Source: Candidatus Aminicenantota bacterium (lineage in GTDB: Bacteria; Acidobacteriota; Aminicenantia; Aminicenantales; Aminicenantaceae). Taken from it: DNA of 6,775 nt. Of this stretch, positions 1-6,006 are shown in pieces. The stretch lies in the NCBI GenBank assembly GCA_030607635.1, contig JAUWJP010000093.1:1-6775 (forward strand), read 5' to 3'. Made by a program: the position numbers and the translations under genes. Position 1 is the stretch's first letter; each line of letters starts with the position of its first letter. Below the pieces are notes generated by a model. The model saw nothing but the letters and a program-made list of their open reading frames with translations. It did no database searches and was not told the origin of the DNA.

Positions 1-22
1 AATACAAACGCAATTATTCCAG

Positions 23-132
23 TGTCATCGCGAGGAGCGAAGCGACGTGGCGATCTCGTCTTCAGAGGATGAAATTGCCACGCTGCGCTCGCAACGGCGG
101 ATTGCCAGGCCCTTTCAGGGCTCGCAATGACA
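23..132. repeat. REP-like dispersed palindromic intergenic element
   Basis: The ends are inverted repeats: TGTCATCGCGAG (23-34) pairs with CTCGCAATGACA (121-132), 11 of 12 positions. Inside are two more foldable units: GTGGCGAT (47-54) against ATTGCCAC (74-81), flanked by GC-rich AGCGAAGCGA and GCTGCGCTCGC, and a hairpin ATTGC-GCCCT-TTC-AGGGC-GCAAT within 101-128. It is much richer in GC than the DNA to its right. Elements with TGTCATTGCGAG-type ends are common as dispersed, non-coding repeats in many bacterial genomes (recollection). No transposase is present, so this would be a non-autonomous element. Confidence 0.75.
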
Positions 133-375
133 TTGTGAAAATATATAGTGCGTTTATATTAGTAATTACAATGACTACATCAGAATAATAGTTATTGTAA
201 CTACATTTTGTCAAGCGTCTAGTATGTGTGGTCAGACTTTGATAGCTTGAATTATTATTGATTTTATCCTAAGAATATTAAATATTTATCTCCAAATCTT
301 ATTCAAATTATCAAAGCTTGACCTCGAACTCTTCACCCCACGGAAAAAGAACTTTTTACATCCAGAAAACTCTGT

Positions 376-405
376 TTGACATTGTCCTCAACAAGGTGCT
401 ACATT
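376..405 (+). promoter_or_regulatory. Putative sigma70-type promoter of the two-component operon
   Basis: A perfect -35 hexamer TTGACA (376-381) is followed after 18 bp by TACATT (400-405), a 4/6 match to TATAAT. Transcription would start near 412, leaving a leader of about 20 bases before the kinase ATG at 434. The -10 lies within a 12-mer, CTACATTTTGTC (399-410), that also occurs at 201-212. No second promoter is obvious before the response regulator, which overlaps the kinase gene. Confidence 0.5.
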
Positions 406-433
406 TTGTCCCAGCATTTGGGAAAAGCGAAAT

Positions 434-2818
434 ATGAAAAAACTCCCGTTTTTGCTTTCACTGGTCGGTGGATTTTTCATCATCCTGATAAGTCTTTACG
501 GATTTTCTTTGCTTCTCCAGCGCCCCGGCCTTCCTCCCGAAATAAAGGATCTCTTCCAGAAAGAAGATGCAAAGCTAATTCAGATAGATGACACGAGAAT
601 TGAACGAAAAATGGACGAAGAATTCATTCTGAGCCAGAAAGCCATCGGTGAACAGTCAACTTTCGTTATCGAAATTGACGGCAAGATAGAGGAAAGAGAA
701 GCTAAGTTTGTTTACTACTATTCACAGAGTTTTTTTCCTTTAATATATCTCCTTATAGGTATTTTATGCTTCATTATCGCCATCGTGGTTTTCCTTCTTC
801 GCTCAGAAGATGCAAGAGCGCGCATCTTTTATTGGACTTCTTTTACCTTTGCCTCAGCCGTCATCATAAGCGGAGGATTTTACTGCCTGAGAAAAAACTG
901 GCTCTCGTATATCCCCGGGATTTTATATTATTTTTGCTATCCTTTGGCCCCTGCTCTTTTCCTTCATTTTTCTTTTACATTCTCAAAGATAAGGCTCAAG
1001 ATAAGCAAGCTCATTATTTACTCTCCCGCTCTGATTTTTATAGGGATCCTGGAGATAAAATTTCTTCAATCTGGCTTGAATTCTTCGATAGAAGCCCACA
1101 GAATCTATGAATCCACTTTTTATGTCTTTCGTGCTTATCTTGTTTTGTTTGTCCTTTCAGCAATTCTAAGTCTTATCATTAGCTATAGGAAGGCTTCTCT
1201 TGAAGAAGAGAAAGGGCAGATAAAATGGATCTTTTATGGCCTTTTTGTCGGCATGGTGCCGTTTATTCTTTTATACCAGCTCCCTTTGGCTATAGGAATA
1301 AATCCCCTGTTGCCAGAGGAACTGTCCAACGCATTCTTTATCTTCATCCCTATAGCCTTTGCTTTTTCCATTGTTAAGTTTAATTTGATGAACATAGAAC
1401 TTGTTATCAACCGAAGCATTGTCTATTCCATGCTTACTGCTTTCACCGTCAGTATATATCTCTTTTCTGTTTACCTGCTCGGTAATATTTTCTCTAAATT
1501 CTTTTCTGCCCGAGAAACAACCGTTTCTTTAATCGGAGCTCTTGTGGCAGCTGTTGCCTTTAATCCTGCGCGGAAAAAAATTCAAGCATTTGTTGATAAA
1601 GCTTTTTTCCGCACGAGCTATGATTACCGGAAGAGCATTCTCAGTTTCAATGAAAGAGCTCATAAGATGGCAATCGGTGACCATCTAACTGATTTTTTCC
1701 TATTAAAAATAAAGAATACTTTGCCCCTGGAGCATATAGGAGTTTTTATCTATTTGTTAGTTTCCGGAAAACAGAAGCTGTTGATTGCCAAGAATGGAAA
1801 AGAGAACCTTGCTTCTTTGTCTTCTCTCAGTCTCGATTCGGAAAAAATATTAGCCAAAAAAAAGGCAGTCCGCACGGAAGAAGATATGGATTTTTCGAAA
1901 GAGCCCCTCCTTGAAGAAAAGAATTTGGAGTTAATTATCCCACTTTCTTTTAGGACGGCTGACCGGGCCGGTTATTTATCCCTGGGAAAGAAAAAATCTG
2001 GTGAAAGGTACACACGGGATGACCTTGAGCTTTTGCTAACAATGGCGGGAGAACTGGCTTTAAACCTGGAGAGGATCAGGCTTCAGGAAGAAGTGTTTGA
2101 AGAAAGAGCGGAGAGAGAAAAATTGGATGAACTCAACCGCCTTAAAACGGAATTTGTCTCCTCTGTCGCCCACGAGCTTCGGACCCCGATGAGTTCTATT
2201 AGAGGACTGGCCGAAGTGCTTCAGGCAGGAAAGATAAAAGACAAAGCAAAACAGGATGAACTCATAAACCTTATGGCTGATGAAAGCAGCCGTCTTTCCC
2301 GATTTCTTCACAACATTCTCGATTTTGGAAAAATTGAACAGCAGGCTAAAACCTACAATTTTCAAAATGCGGAGATTCAGTCAGTTGTCAGAGAAACAGT
2401 AAAACTTTTCCTGTACAGAATGGAATCAGATGGATTTGTTCTCAAGTCAAATTTGCCTGAAAATCCTCTCCTTTTAGAGATAGACAAGGATGCTGTAAAA
2501 CAGGCGTTGACCAATCTCATCGATAATGCTATTAAATATTCGTCAGATAAAAAGGATATAGTGATTCAAGTCGTCGAAAAGCTAAAACAGGTAGAAATTC
2601 AGGTTGAAGATAAGGGGCTTGGAATTCCATCCAAAGAGAGAGATAAGATTTTTGAGGGATTTTATCGGCATGCTGAAGCGAGCAGACATAATCCAAAAGG
2701 TGTAGGACTGGGACTAAAAATTGTCAAACACATCATGGAAGCTCATAAAGGAGAAGTTAAGGTTGAGAGTCAACCGAATAAAGGCAGCACTTTTAGTCTG
2801 GTTTTTCCAAAGCCATGA
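434..2818 (+). CDS. Multi-pass membrane sensor histidine kinase with GAF-like, HisKA and HATPase_c domains
   Basis: This is the sensor half of a two-component system (794 aa): it autophosphorylates on His and passes the phosphate to the regulator encoded next. TM1 is about 7-28. An extracytoplasmic segment (about 30-96) follows, with a weak PDZ-like pattern (LIQIDD, IGEQSTFVI). About eight or nine further hydrophobic segments lie between 98 and 377. A juxtamembrane helix (FNPARKKIQAFVDKAFF, 376-392) leads into a GAF-like region (about 402-545) and a charged coiled-coil linker (545-572). The catalytic core is intact: H-box SVAHELRTP with H580, N-box with N694 and N698, G1 DKGLGI from D726, F-box IFEGFYR, G2 GVGLGL (756-761). 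The start follows a good promoter, though the ribosome site (GGGAAAAGCG) is weak. The stop overlaps the regulator ATG. It is not a classical PhoR by its N-terminus; the ligand is unknown. Confidence 0.93.
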   Translation: MKKLPFLLSLVGGFFIILISLYGFSLLLQRPGLPPEIKDLFQKEDAKLIQIDDTRIERKMDEEFILSQKAIGEQSTFVIEIDGKIEEREAKFVYYYSQSFFPLIYLLIGILCFIIAIVVFLLRSEDARARIFYWTSFTFASAVIISGGFYCLRKNWLSYIPGILYYFCYPLAPALFLHFSFTFSKIRLKISKLIIYSPALIFIGILEIKFLQSGLNSSIEAHRIYESTFYVFRAYLVLFVLSAILSLIISYRKASLEEEKGQIKWIFYGLFVGMVPFILLYQLPLAIGINPLLPEELSNAFFIFIPIAFAFSIVKFNLMNIELVINRSIVYSMLTAFTVSIYLFSVYLLGNIFSKFFSARETTVSLIGALVAAVAFNPARKKIQAFVDKAFFRTSYDYRKSILSFNERAHKMAIGDHLTDFFLLKIKNTLPLEHIGVFIYLLVSGKQKLLIAKNGKENLASLSSLSLDSEKILAKKKAVRTEEDMDFSKEPLLEEKNLELIIPLSFRTADRAGYLSLGKKKSGERYTRDDLELLLTMAGELALNLERIRLQEEVFEERAEREKLDELNRLKTEFVSSVAHELRTPMSSIRGLAEVLQAGKIKDKAKQDELINLMADESSRLSRFLHNILDFGKIEQQAKTYNFQNAEIQSVVRETVKLFLYRMESDGFVLKSNLPENPLLLEIDKDAVKQALTNLIDNAIKYSSDKKDIVIQVVEKLKQVEIQVEDKGLGIPSKERDKIFEGFYRHAEASRHNPKGVGLGLKIVKHIMEAHKGEVKVESQPNKGSTFSLVFPKP

Positions 2819-3498
2819 AAAAAATATTAATCGTCGAAGATGATAAAGCTTTGCTTGAAACCCTTAAATCTTTCCTGGAAACAGAAAACTTTAATGTCGT
2901 CTATTCCAGCGACGGAGAAGAAGGATTCCGGTTAGCCTGCCAGGAAAAAATTGACCTGATTCTTCTCGATTTCACACTTCCTTCTTTAAGTGGGTTGGAA
3001 ATATGCAAAAGGCTTCGAACAAAAGGGATAATGACGCCCATTATCATGCTTACAGGCGAGAAAAAGGAGGAGATTGATAAGGTCTTAGGTCTAGAGCTTG
3101 GAGCGGACGATTATCTCATTAAGCCTCTAGGGACAAAGGAACTTCTGGCCAGGATAAATGCTGTGCTTCGCCGCACTAAACCCGAAGCAGCAGAAGTTGA
3201 AGAATACTCTTTTGGTGATGTCTACATAAATTTTAAAAAGCAAATTGCATCTAAGGGAAAGAAAGAGCTCTACTTTACTGCTAAGGAATTTGGCCTTCTT
3301 AAGCTTCTTACTTCTTGTGAGGGAGAAGTTGTTAGCCGGGAAACTATTCTTAATGAAGTATGGGGGTATGACAAATTTCCGACAACAAGAACAATCGATA
3401 CTTTTATCCATCACCTGAGACAGAAAATCGAGAGTAATCCGGCCAAACCTGTTCATATAATTACAGTCCCTTGGTCTGGCTACAAGTTTCAAAAATAA
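2815..3498 (+). CDS. OmpR/PhoB-family response regulator with winged-helix DNA-binding domain
   Basis: This is the cytoplasmic transcription factor partner of the preceding kinase (227 aa, normal for the family). The receiver domain (1-120) has acidic residues E8, D9 and D10, phosphoacceptor D52 (LILLDFTLP), T80 (IIMLTGE), Y100 and K103 (LIKPLG). The C-terminal winged helix (about 128-227) has the usual FTAKEFGLLKLL start, VVSRETIL, and recognition helix RTIDTFIHHLRQKIE. The ATG overlaps the kinase stop in ATGA with no good ribosome site of its own, implying translational coupling and roughly matched amounts of both proteins. Unusual: the wing reads ITVPWSGYKF, where most relatives have TVRGVGYKF. 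Such proteins bind head-to-tail repeats with about 11-bp spacing, and such a repeat lies 218 bp downstream of its stop. Whether this regulator binds there is inference. Confidence 0.95.
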   Translation: MKKILIVEDDKALLETLKSFLETENFNVVYSSDGEEGFRLACQEKIDLILLDFTLPSLSGLEICKRLRTKGIMTPIIMLTGEKKEEIDKVLGLELGADDYLIKPLGTKELLARINAVLRRTKPEAAEVEEYSFGDVYINFKKQIASKGKKELYFTAKEFGLLKLLTSCEGEVVSRETILNEVWGYDKFPTTRTIDTFIHHLRQKIESNPAKPVHIITVPWSGYKFQK

Positions 3499-3632
3499 AA
3501 TATTTTTTTTACTCCAGCTTTCCTGAAAAAAATGAAGACAGCCTTCACTTCAGATAGTGGTAGAAAATAGGGACAAATGTTTATGCTCATTGGTTAAGTA
3601 ACACTTTTTAAAATCATAGAGTTTCTTCATGT

Positions 3633-3655
3633 AAAATGGGGACAGTCCCCATTTT
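3633..3655. repeat. Perfect 11-bp palindrome centred on GGGGACAGTCCCC, possible terminator
   Basis: AAAATGGGGAC (3633-3643) and GTCCCCATTTT (3645-3655) are exact reverse complements around one central A. As RNA this would fold as an A4TG4/C4AT4 stem with an ACAGT loop followed by a U run, so it could work as a rho-independent terminator for the two-component operon in either direction. Related pieces lie nearby: AAAATAGGGAC (3564-3574) and a 13-base direct repeat CCCCATTTTTGGC (3647-3659 and 3679-3691). The cluster of half-sites suggests a small mobile or REP-type element rather than a simple terminator. Confidence 0.65.
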
Positions 3656-3715
3656 TGGCACGTTTTTTCCCAGTTTTCCCCCATTTTTGGCCATTTTTCA
3701 ATACCCCTGCCTTTT

Positions 3716-3755
3716 TTAACAAACTTTTAACAATCTCTTAACAAATTTTTGACAA
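3716..3755 (+). promoter_or_regulatory. Pho-box-like operator: four heptamer repeats at exact 11-bp spacing
   Basis: TTAACAA occurs at 3716-3722, 3727-3733 and 3738-3744, followed by TTGACAA at 3749-3755: four head-to-tail sites, one per helical turn, each separated by 4 bases. This is the known geometry of PhoB and PhoP binding sites; the Bacillus PhoP half-site is described as TT(A/T/C)A(C/T)A and fits all but the last copy, TTGACA. The run stops sharply at four: the next 11-bp registers on both sides do not match. It lies 76 bp before the lipid kinase ATG, pointing to control of the downstream cluster. A possible -10 (TAAATT, 3775-3780) is 20 bp past TTGACA, too far for an ordinary -35/-10 pair, which suits an activator-dependent promoter. 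Which regulator binds is inferred. Confidence 0.65.
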
Positions 3756-3831
3756 CTTTTGCCTTTAGGGGAGCTAAATTATCAATGAAAGATGGATAAA
3801 TTGAAAAAGAAAAAAACAAAGGAGTAAGAAA

Positions 3832-4761
3832 ATGATTGTTCTTTTGAACAAATACTCAAACGGTGGTAAAGGTGTACAAAAATGGGAGGAGCTTAAACCA
3901 GAGCTTGAAGGCAAATATTTTAGAGAAAATTATACTTTAATTTCCGATTTTGAAGATTTCAGCAAAAAACTGCCGAGCGAGTTTGATAGAGGAGAACGAG
4001 TATTAATAGGAGCTGGTGGAGATGGGACAATAAATTTTTTATTAAATCAAATAATGCAGATGACAAAAGAAGAGAGAAGTCAATTGACTATGGGAGCTAT
4101 TGGATTAGGTTCAAGCAATGATTTTCATAAGCCTCTTTCTGAAGATAAATATCTAAACGGTAAAGTTCCGTTAAAACTTGATTGTGAAAATACCGCTGAT
4201 CATAACGTAGGACAGGTTGACTTCGAGGATGAGAACGGGAAATGGAACAGAAAATATTTTATCATCAATTGCAGTATCGGAATCATCGCTAAAGCCAATT
4301 ACCTGTTTAATTCAAAAGAAAAAGTTATAAAATGGCTGAAATCTAAGTGGGTGATGGGAACTATCTGGTATGCTGCGCTAAAGACACTGTTTGCTGCCAA
4401 AAATGTTCCAGCTGAGATTGAAGTCGAGAATAAAAAGATTTCTACAGAAATCACCAGCTTGAGTGTAGTTATCAATCCTCATGTTAGCGGTAATTTCTGC
4501 TACGATTTCAACATCAATTCCCAGAGTGATTATTTAGGTGTTGGTCTTTGTGAAAGGATGGGAATACTCGCCAGATTAAAAACAATTATCTCTTTAACTC
4601 GCGGCAAGTTCACGGGCTTACCGAAAACTCGATCTTGGATGGCCAGGGAGATCGAGATTAAACCGGATTCTCTAACTCCTTTGGAACTGGACGGGGAAAT
4701 CCATCTAGCGCGAAGAATCAAGATCAAATTGCTTCAGGGGATTTTAAAAATAAGCCAATGA
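3832..4761 (+). CDS. YegS/DagK-family lipid (diacylglycerol) kinase
   Basis: Predicted soluble or membrane-associated kinase (309 aa, typical of the family) that transfers a phosphate from a nucleotide to a lipid alcohol such as diacylglycerol. The catalytic-domain signature is clear: N-terminal strand MIVLLNKYSNGG, nucleotide-binding GAGGDGTIN (60-68, GGDGT at 62-66), and GLGSSNDF (91-98), the counterpart of the family GTGNDFA loop. The C-terminal beta-sandwich domain ends with LELDGE (D287, G288, E289), the conserved catalytic-site motif. The start is set by AAAGGAG (3818-3824), 7 bases upstream. It is first in the downstream cluster and follows the 11-bp operator. A decayed paralogue lies at 5838-6006. 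The exact substrate (diacylglycerol, a sphingoid or an isoprenoid alcohol) cannot be read from the sequence; neighbouring UbiA makes isoprenoid lipid a possibility only. Confidence 0.9.
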   Translation: MIVLLNKYSNGGKGVQKWEELKPELEGKYFRENYTLISDFEDFSKKLPSEFDRGERVLIGAGGDGTINFLLNQIMQMTKEERSQLTMGAIGLGSSNDFHKPLSEDKYLNGKVPLKLDCENTADHNVGQVDFEDENGKWNRKYFIINCSIGIIAKANYLFNSKEKVIKWLKSKWVMGTIWYAALKTLFAAKNVPAEIEVENKKISTEITSLSVVINPHVSGNFCYDFNINSQSDYLGVGLCERMGILARLKTIISLTRGKFTGLPKTRSWMAREIEIKPDSLTPLELDGEIHLARRIKIKLLQGILKISQ

Positions 4762-4801
4762 TGAAAAATATTTTAGGAAATTAGCAGATTTAGATATGGG
4801 G
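4758..4801 (+). pseudogene. Remnant of the 5' end of a ThiL-like gene
   Basis: Starting inside the lipid kinase stop (ATGA overlap at 4758-4761), the DNA reads ATGATGAAAAATATTTTAGG, translating as MMKNILGN and then a stop at 4782-4784. The intact gene at 6003 begins ATGATGAAAGATATTTTGG, or MMKDILEN. After a gap of about 70 bases relative to the intact gene, a second match follows: GCAGATTTAGATATGGGG (4784-4801) against GCAGAATTA-ATC-GATATGGGA (6099-6119), lacking three bases. The two blocks are in different frames, so this cannot code for a functional protein. The first block is strong; the second is short and less certain. Nothing recognisable follows until the UbiA ribosome site. Confidence 0.6.
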
Positions 4802-4849
4802 AATATGATGAAAATCCAGAAAATAAATCCCTATCCTTAAGGACATATC

Positions 4850-5833
4850 ATGGCTAAGAATCGGTATGCGAGCATCTTGAGCATAGCTTTTTGGAAAGCT
4901 TTTTGGTCAACAATGAGACCCTATCTCATTTTTGTCTCAGGAGCCGCGGGATTGGTTGGGTTTGCGTTCATTGAAGATCTCAGAATTTTCAGGATCGTCT
5001 TAGGTTTTATTCCCCTGTTTTTATCCTATGGACTAGGACAGGCTCTGACAGATTGTTTTCAAATGGATACTGACGCACTTTCCTCTCCCTATCGTCCCCT
5101 TATAAAAGGAATAATTTCGCGCAAGCAAGTTTTAAGTGTTAGCCTCGCAGGATTAACTTTAGCAATATTAATTCTGACATATCTAAATCCTATAATCTTA
5201 GTTTTTGGAGTTTTGGCAGTTGTTGGCTTACTTACCTATACGACATTAAAGAGAACATGGTGGGGAGGGCCGCTTTGGAATTCGTGGATAGTGGCTTTGT
5301 TGCCTGTTATGGGGAGGCTGGTGGATAGAGAGTATCAAGTCAGGCAAATCCTTAACTTAGGAGACTTTCCTTCTTTGGCTTTCCTTTTGGCGGTGCTCGC
5401 AATTTTTTTTGGCTATGCTAATTTTGTAGTGATGGGCTATTTCAAGGATATTTCAGCAGATAAGGAGACTGGATACAGGACTTTCCCTGTGGTTTTTGGG
5501 TGGCTGCCAGCTGCTGTTTACAGCGATTTTACCGCTATCTCAGCTACTTTTCTCACAGGCTGGGCAATGCATTCAATCGGCACTCTCAACATTTTTGGCG
5601 TTGGTATTTTTGTTGCTGCCTTGGTGATCAATGCTTATGCTCAGATAAAGATACATCAGACTCGAGACGAAAGAAAAGCTCATGGTCCGATAGTTAATAT
5701 TGTTCGCTCGTTTATTCTTTACTGTGCAGCAATTGTCATAACTCTGAAGATCGATTGGCTGGTTTTTATCGTCGTCTTCTATATTTTATTTGAGCTAGTT
5801 TTAAAATTTAGACCTGAAAAAACACAGGTGTGA
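4850..5833 (+). CDS. UbiA-family prenyltransferase
   Basis: Integral membrane enzyme (327 aa) of the superfamily that transfers a polyprenyl group from its diphosphate to an acceptor (aromatic ring, glycerol phosphate lipid or similar). The first Asp-rich motif is TDCFQMDTD (67-75) followed by SSPYRPLIKGIIS; the second is KDISADKETGYRTFPVVFG (199-217), with D200 and D204 in the usual DxxxD. These bind the Mg-diphosphate of the donor. About eight to nine hydrophobic helices span the protein. In motif one, the second Asp of the usual NDxxDxxxD is Gln (Q71) and the leading Asn is Thr, while D68 and D75 remain; D73 is an extra acidic residue. The start is supported by AAGGA (4839-4843), 6 bases upstream. 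It sits between two fossil genes. The acceptor is unknown; MenA-, UbiA- or DGGGP-synthase-like roles cannot be separated here. Confidence 0.88.
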   Translation: MAKNRYASILSIAFWKAFWSTMRPYLIFVSGAAGLVGFAFIEDLRIFRIVLGFIPLFLSYGLGQALTDCFQMDTDALSSPYRPLIKGIISRKQVLSVSLAGLTLAILILTYLNPIILVFGVLAVVGLLTYTTLKRTWWGGPLWNSWIVALLPVMGRLVDREYQVRQILNLGDFPSLAFLLAVLAIFFGYANFVVMGYFKDISADKETGYRTFPVVFGWLPAAVYSDFTAISATFLTGWAMHSIGTLNIFGVGIFVAALVINAYAQIKIHQTRDERKAHGPIVNIVRSFILYCAAIVITLKIDWLVFIVVFYILFELVLKFRPEKTQV

Positions 5834-5837
5834 GACA

Positions 5838-6006
5838 ATGATTAATCTCTTGAACAGATATTCTAATGATGGAAGAGATCTTCGAAGGTGGAAGAAGCTG
5901 AGATTAGACAAGATTCTTCAAAGCTTTTGGAACTGGAAAGGGAAGTCTATGCTGGAGGTAACACTACAATCAAATTTTTGCGAGGACTCTTGAGGTAAGC
6001 CGATGA
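5838..6006 (+). pseudogene. Collapsed paralogue of the lipid kinase (N- and C-terminal stubs only)
   Basis: The frame opening at 5838 reads MINLLNRYSNDGRDLRRWKKL, aligned with MIVLLNKYSNGGKGVQKWEEL of the intact kinase at 3832 (11 of the first 22 residues identical, most others conservative). Near 5912 the homology jumps to the C-terminus in a different frame: DSSKLLELEREVYAGG then NTTIKFLRGLLR (5912-5995), aligned without gaps to intact residues 279-306. About 250 central codons, including GGDGT and the NDF loop, are gone. The DGE catalytic motif has become ERE. A further one-base loss near 5996 gives an early TAA; the ancestral stop at 6004-6006 still overlaps the next ATG. The surviving reading frame (5838-5993, 51 aa) is unlikely to be functional, but GAGGT at 5992-5996 serves as ribosome site for the next gene. 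Confidence 0.85.

Larger units (their letters stand above)
1..433. other. Gene-free leader region upstream of the sensor kinase
   Basis: No convincing coding region is seen on either strand. The left part is a palindromic repeat element (23-132). The middle (about 134-375) is AT-rich, with a loose inverted pair TTTGATA (238-244) and TATCAAA (309-315), each followed by GCTTGA, and no clear operator. The right end holds a sigma70-like promoter at 376-405. A 71-residue reading frame beginning at 376 runs into the kinase gene in another frame and looks like chance. The gene upstream of the window is not visible. Confidence 0.7.
3499..3831. other. Intergenic regulatory region between the two-component pair and the lipid gene cluster
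   Basis: These 333 bases hold no credible gene. From left to right: an A/T-rich stretch with no good terminator just after the regulator stop, a degenerate half-site AAAATAGGGAC (3564-3574), a perfect palindrome (3633-3655) that could terminate transcription, a second copy of CCCCATTTTTGGC (3679-3691), four 11-bp-phased TTAACAA-type repeats (3716-3755), a possible -10, and an A-rich leader ending in a strong ribosome site, AAAGGAG (3818-3824), 7 bases before the next ATG. Confidence 0.75.

Noticed and set aside
376..591. 71-aa reading frame ahead of and overlapping the kinase
   Set aside because: It begins in the proposed promoter, shifts to a second frame of the kinase and has no protein-like pattern.
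3127..3492. Antisense 121-aa reading frame over the regulator
   Set aside because: It lies wholly inside a clear conserved gene on the other strand and resembles no protein I recognise; it is a shadow frame.
3533..3547. Small hairpin TGAAG-ACAGC-CTTCA after the regulator as terminator
   Set aside because: Only five mostly A/T pairs and no following T run; the palindrome at 3633-3655 is a better candidate.
3716..3755. CRISPR-like or iteron array
   Set aside because: The repeats are only 7 bases with 4-base gaps, far below CRISPR size, and there is no replication gene or AT-rich origin context; the 11-bp phase fits a regulator site.
3749..3780. TTGACA (3749-3754) with TAAATT (3775-3780) as an ordinary sigma70 promoter
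   Set aside because: The spacer is 20 bp, outside the normal range; it is kept only as a possible activator-dependent promoter.
3792..3827. Mini reading frame MDKLKKKKTKE just before the lipid kinase start, as a leader peptide
   Set aside because: It has no ribosome site, is made of an A-rich run, and its last codons are simply the Shine-Dalgarno sequence of the next gene.
5838..5993. A genuine 51-aa small protein
   Set aside because: Its first half matches the kinase N-terminus and its second half is out of frame with clear kinase C-terminal homology, which fits decay rather than a new gene.
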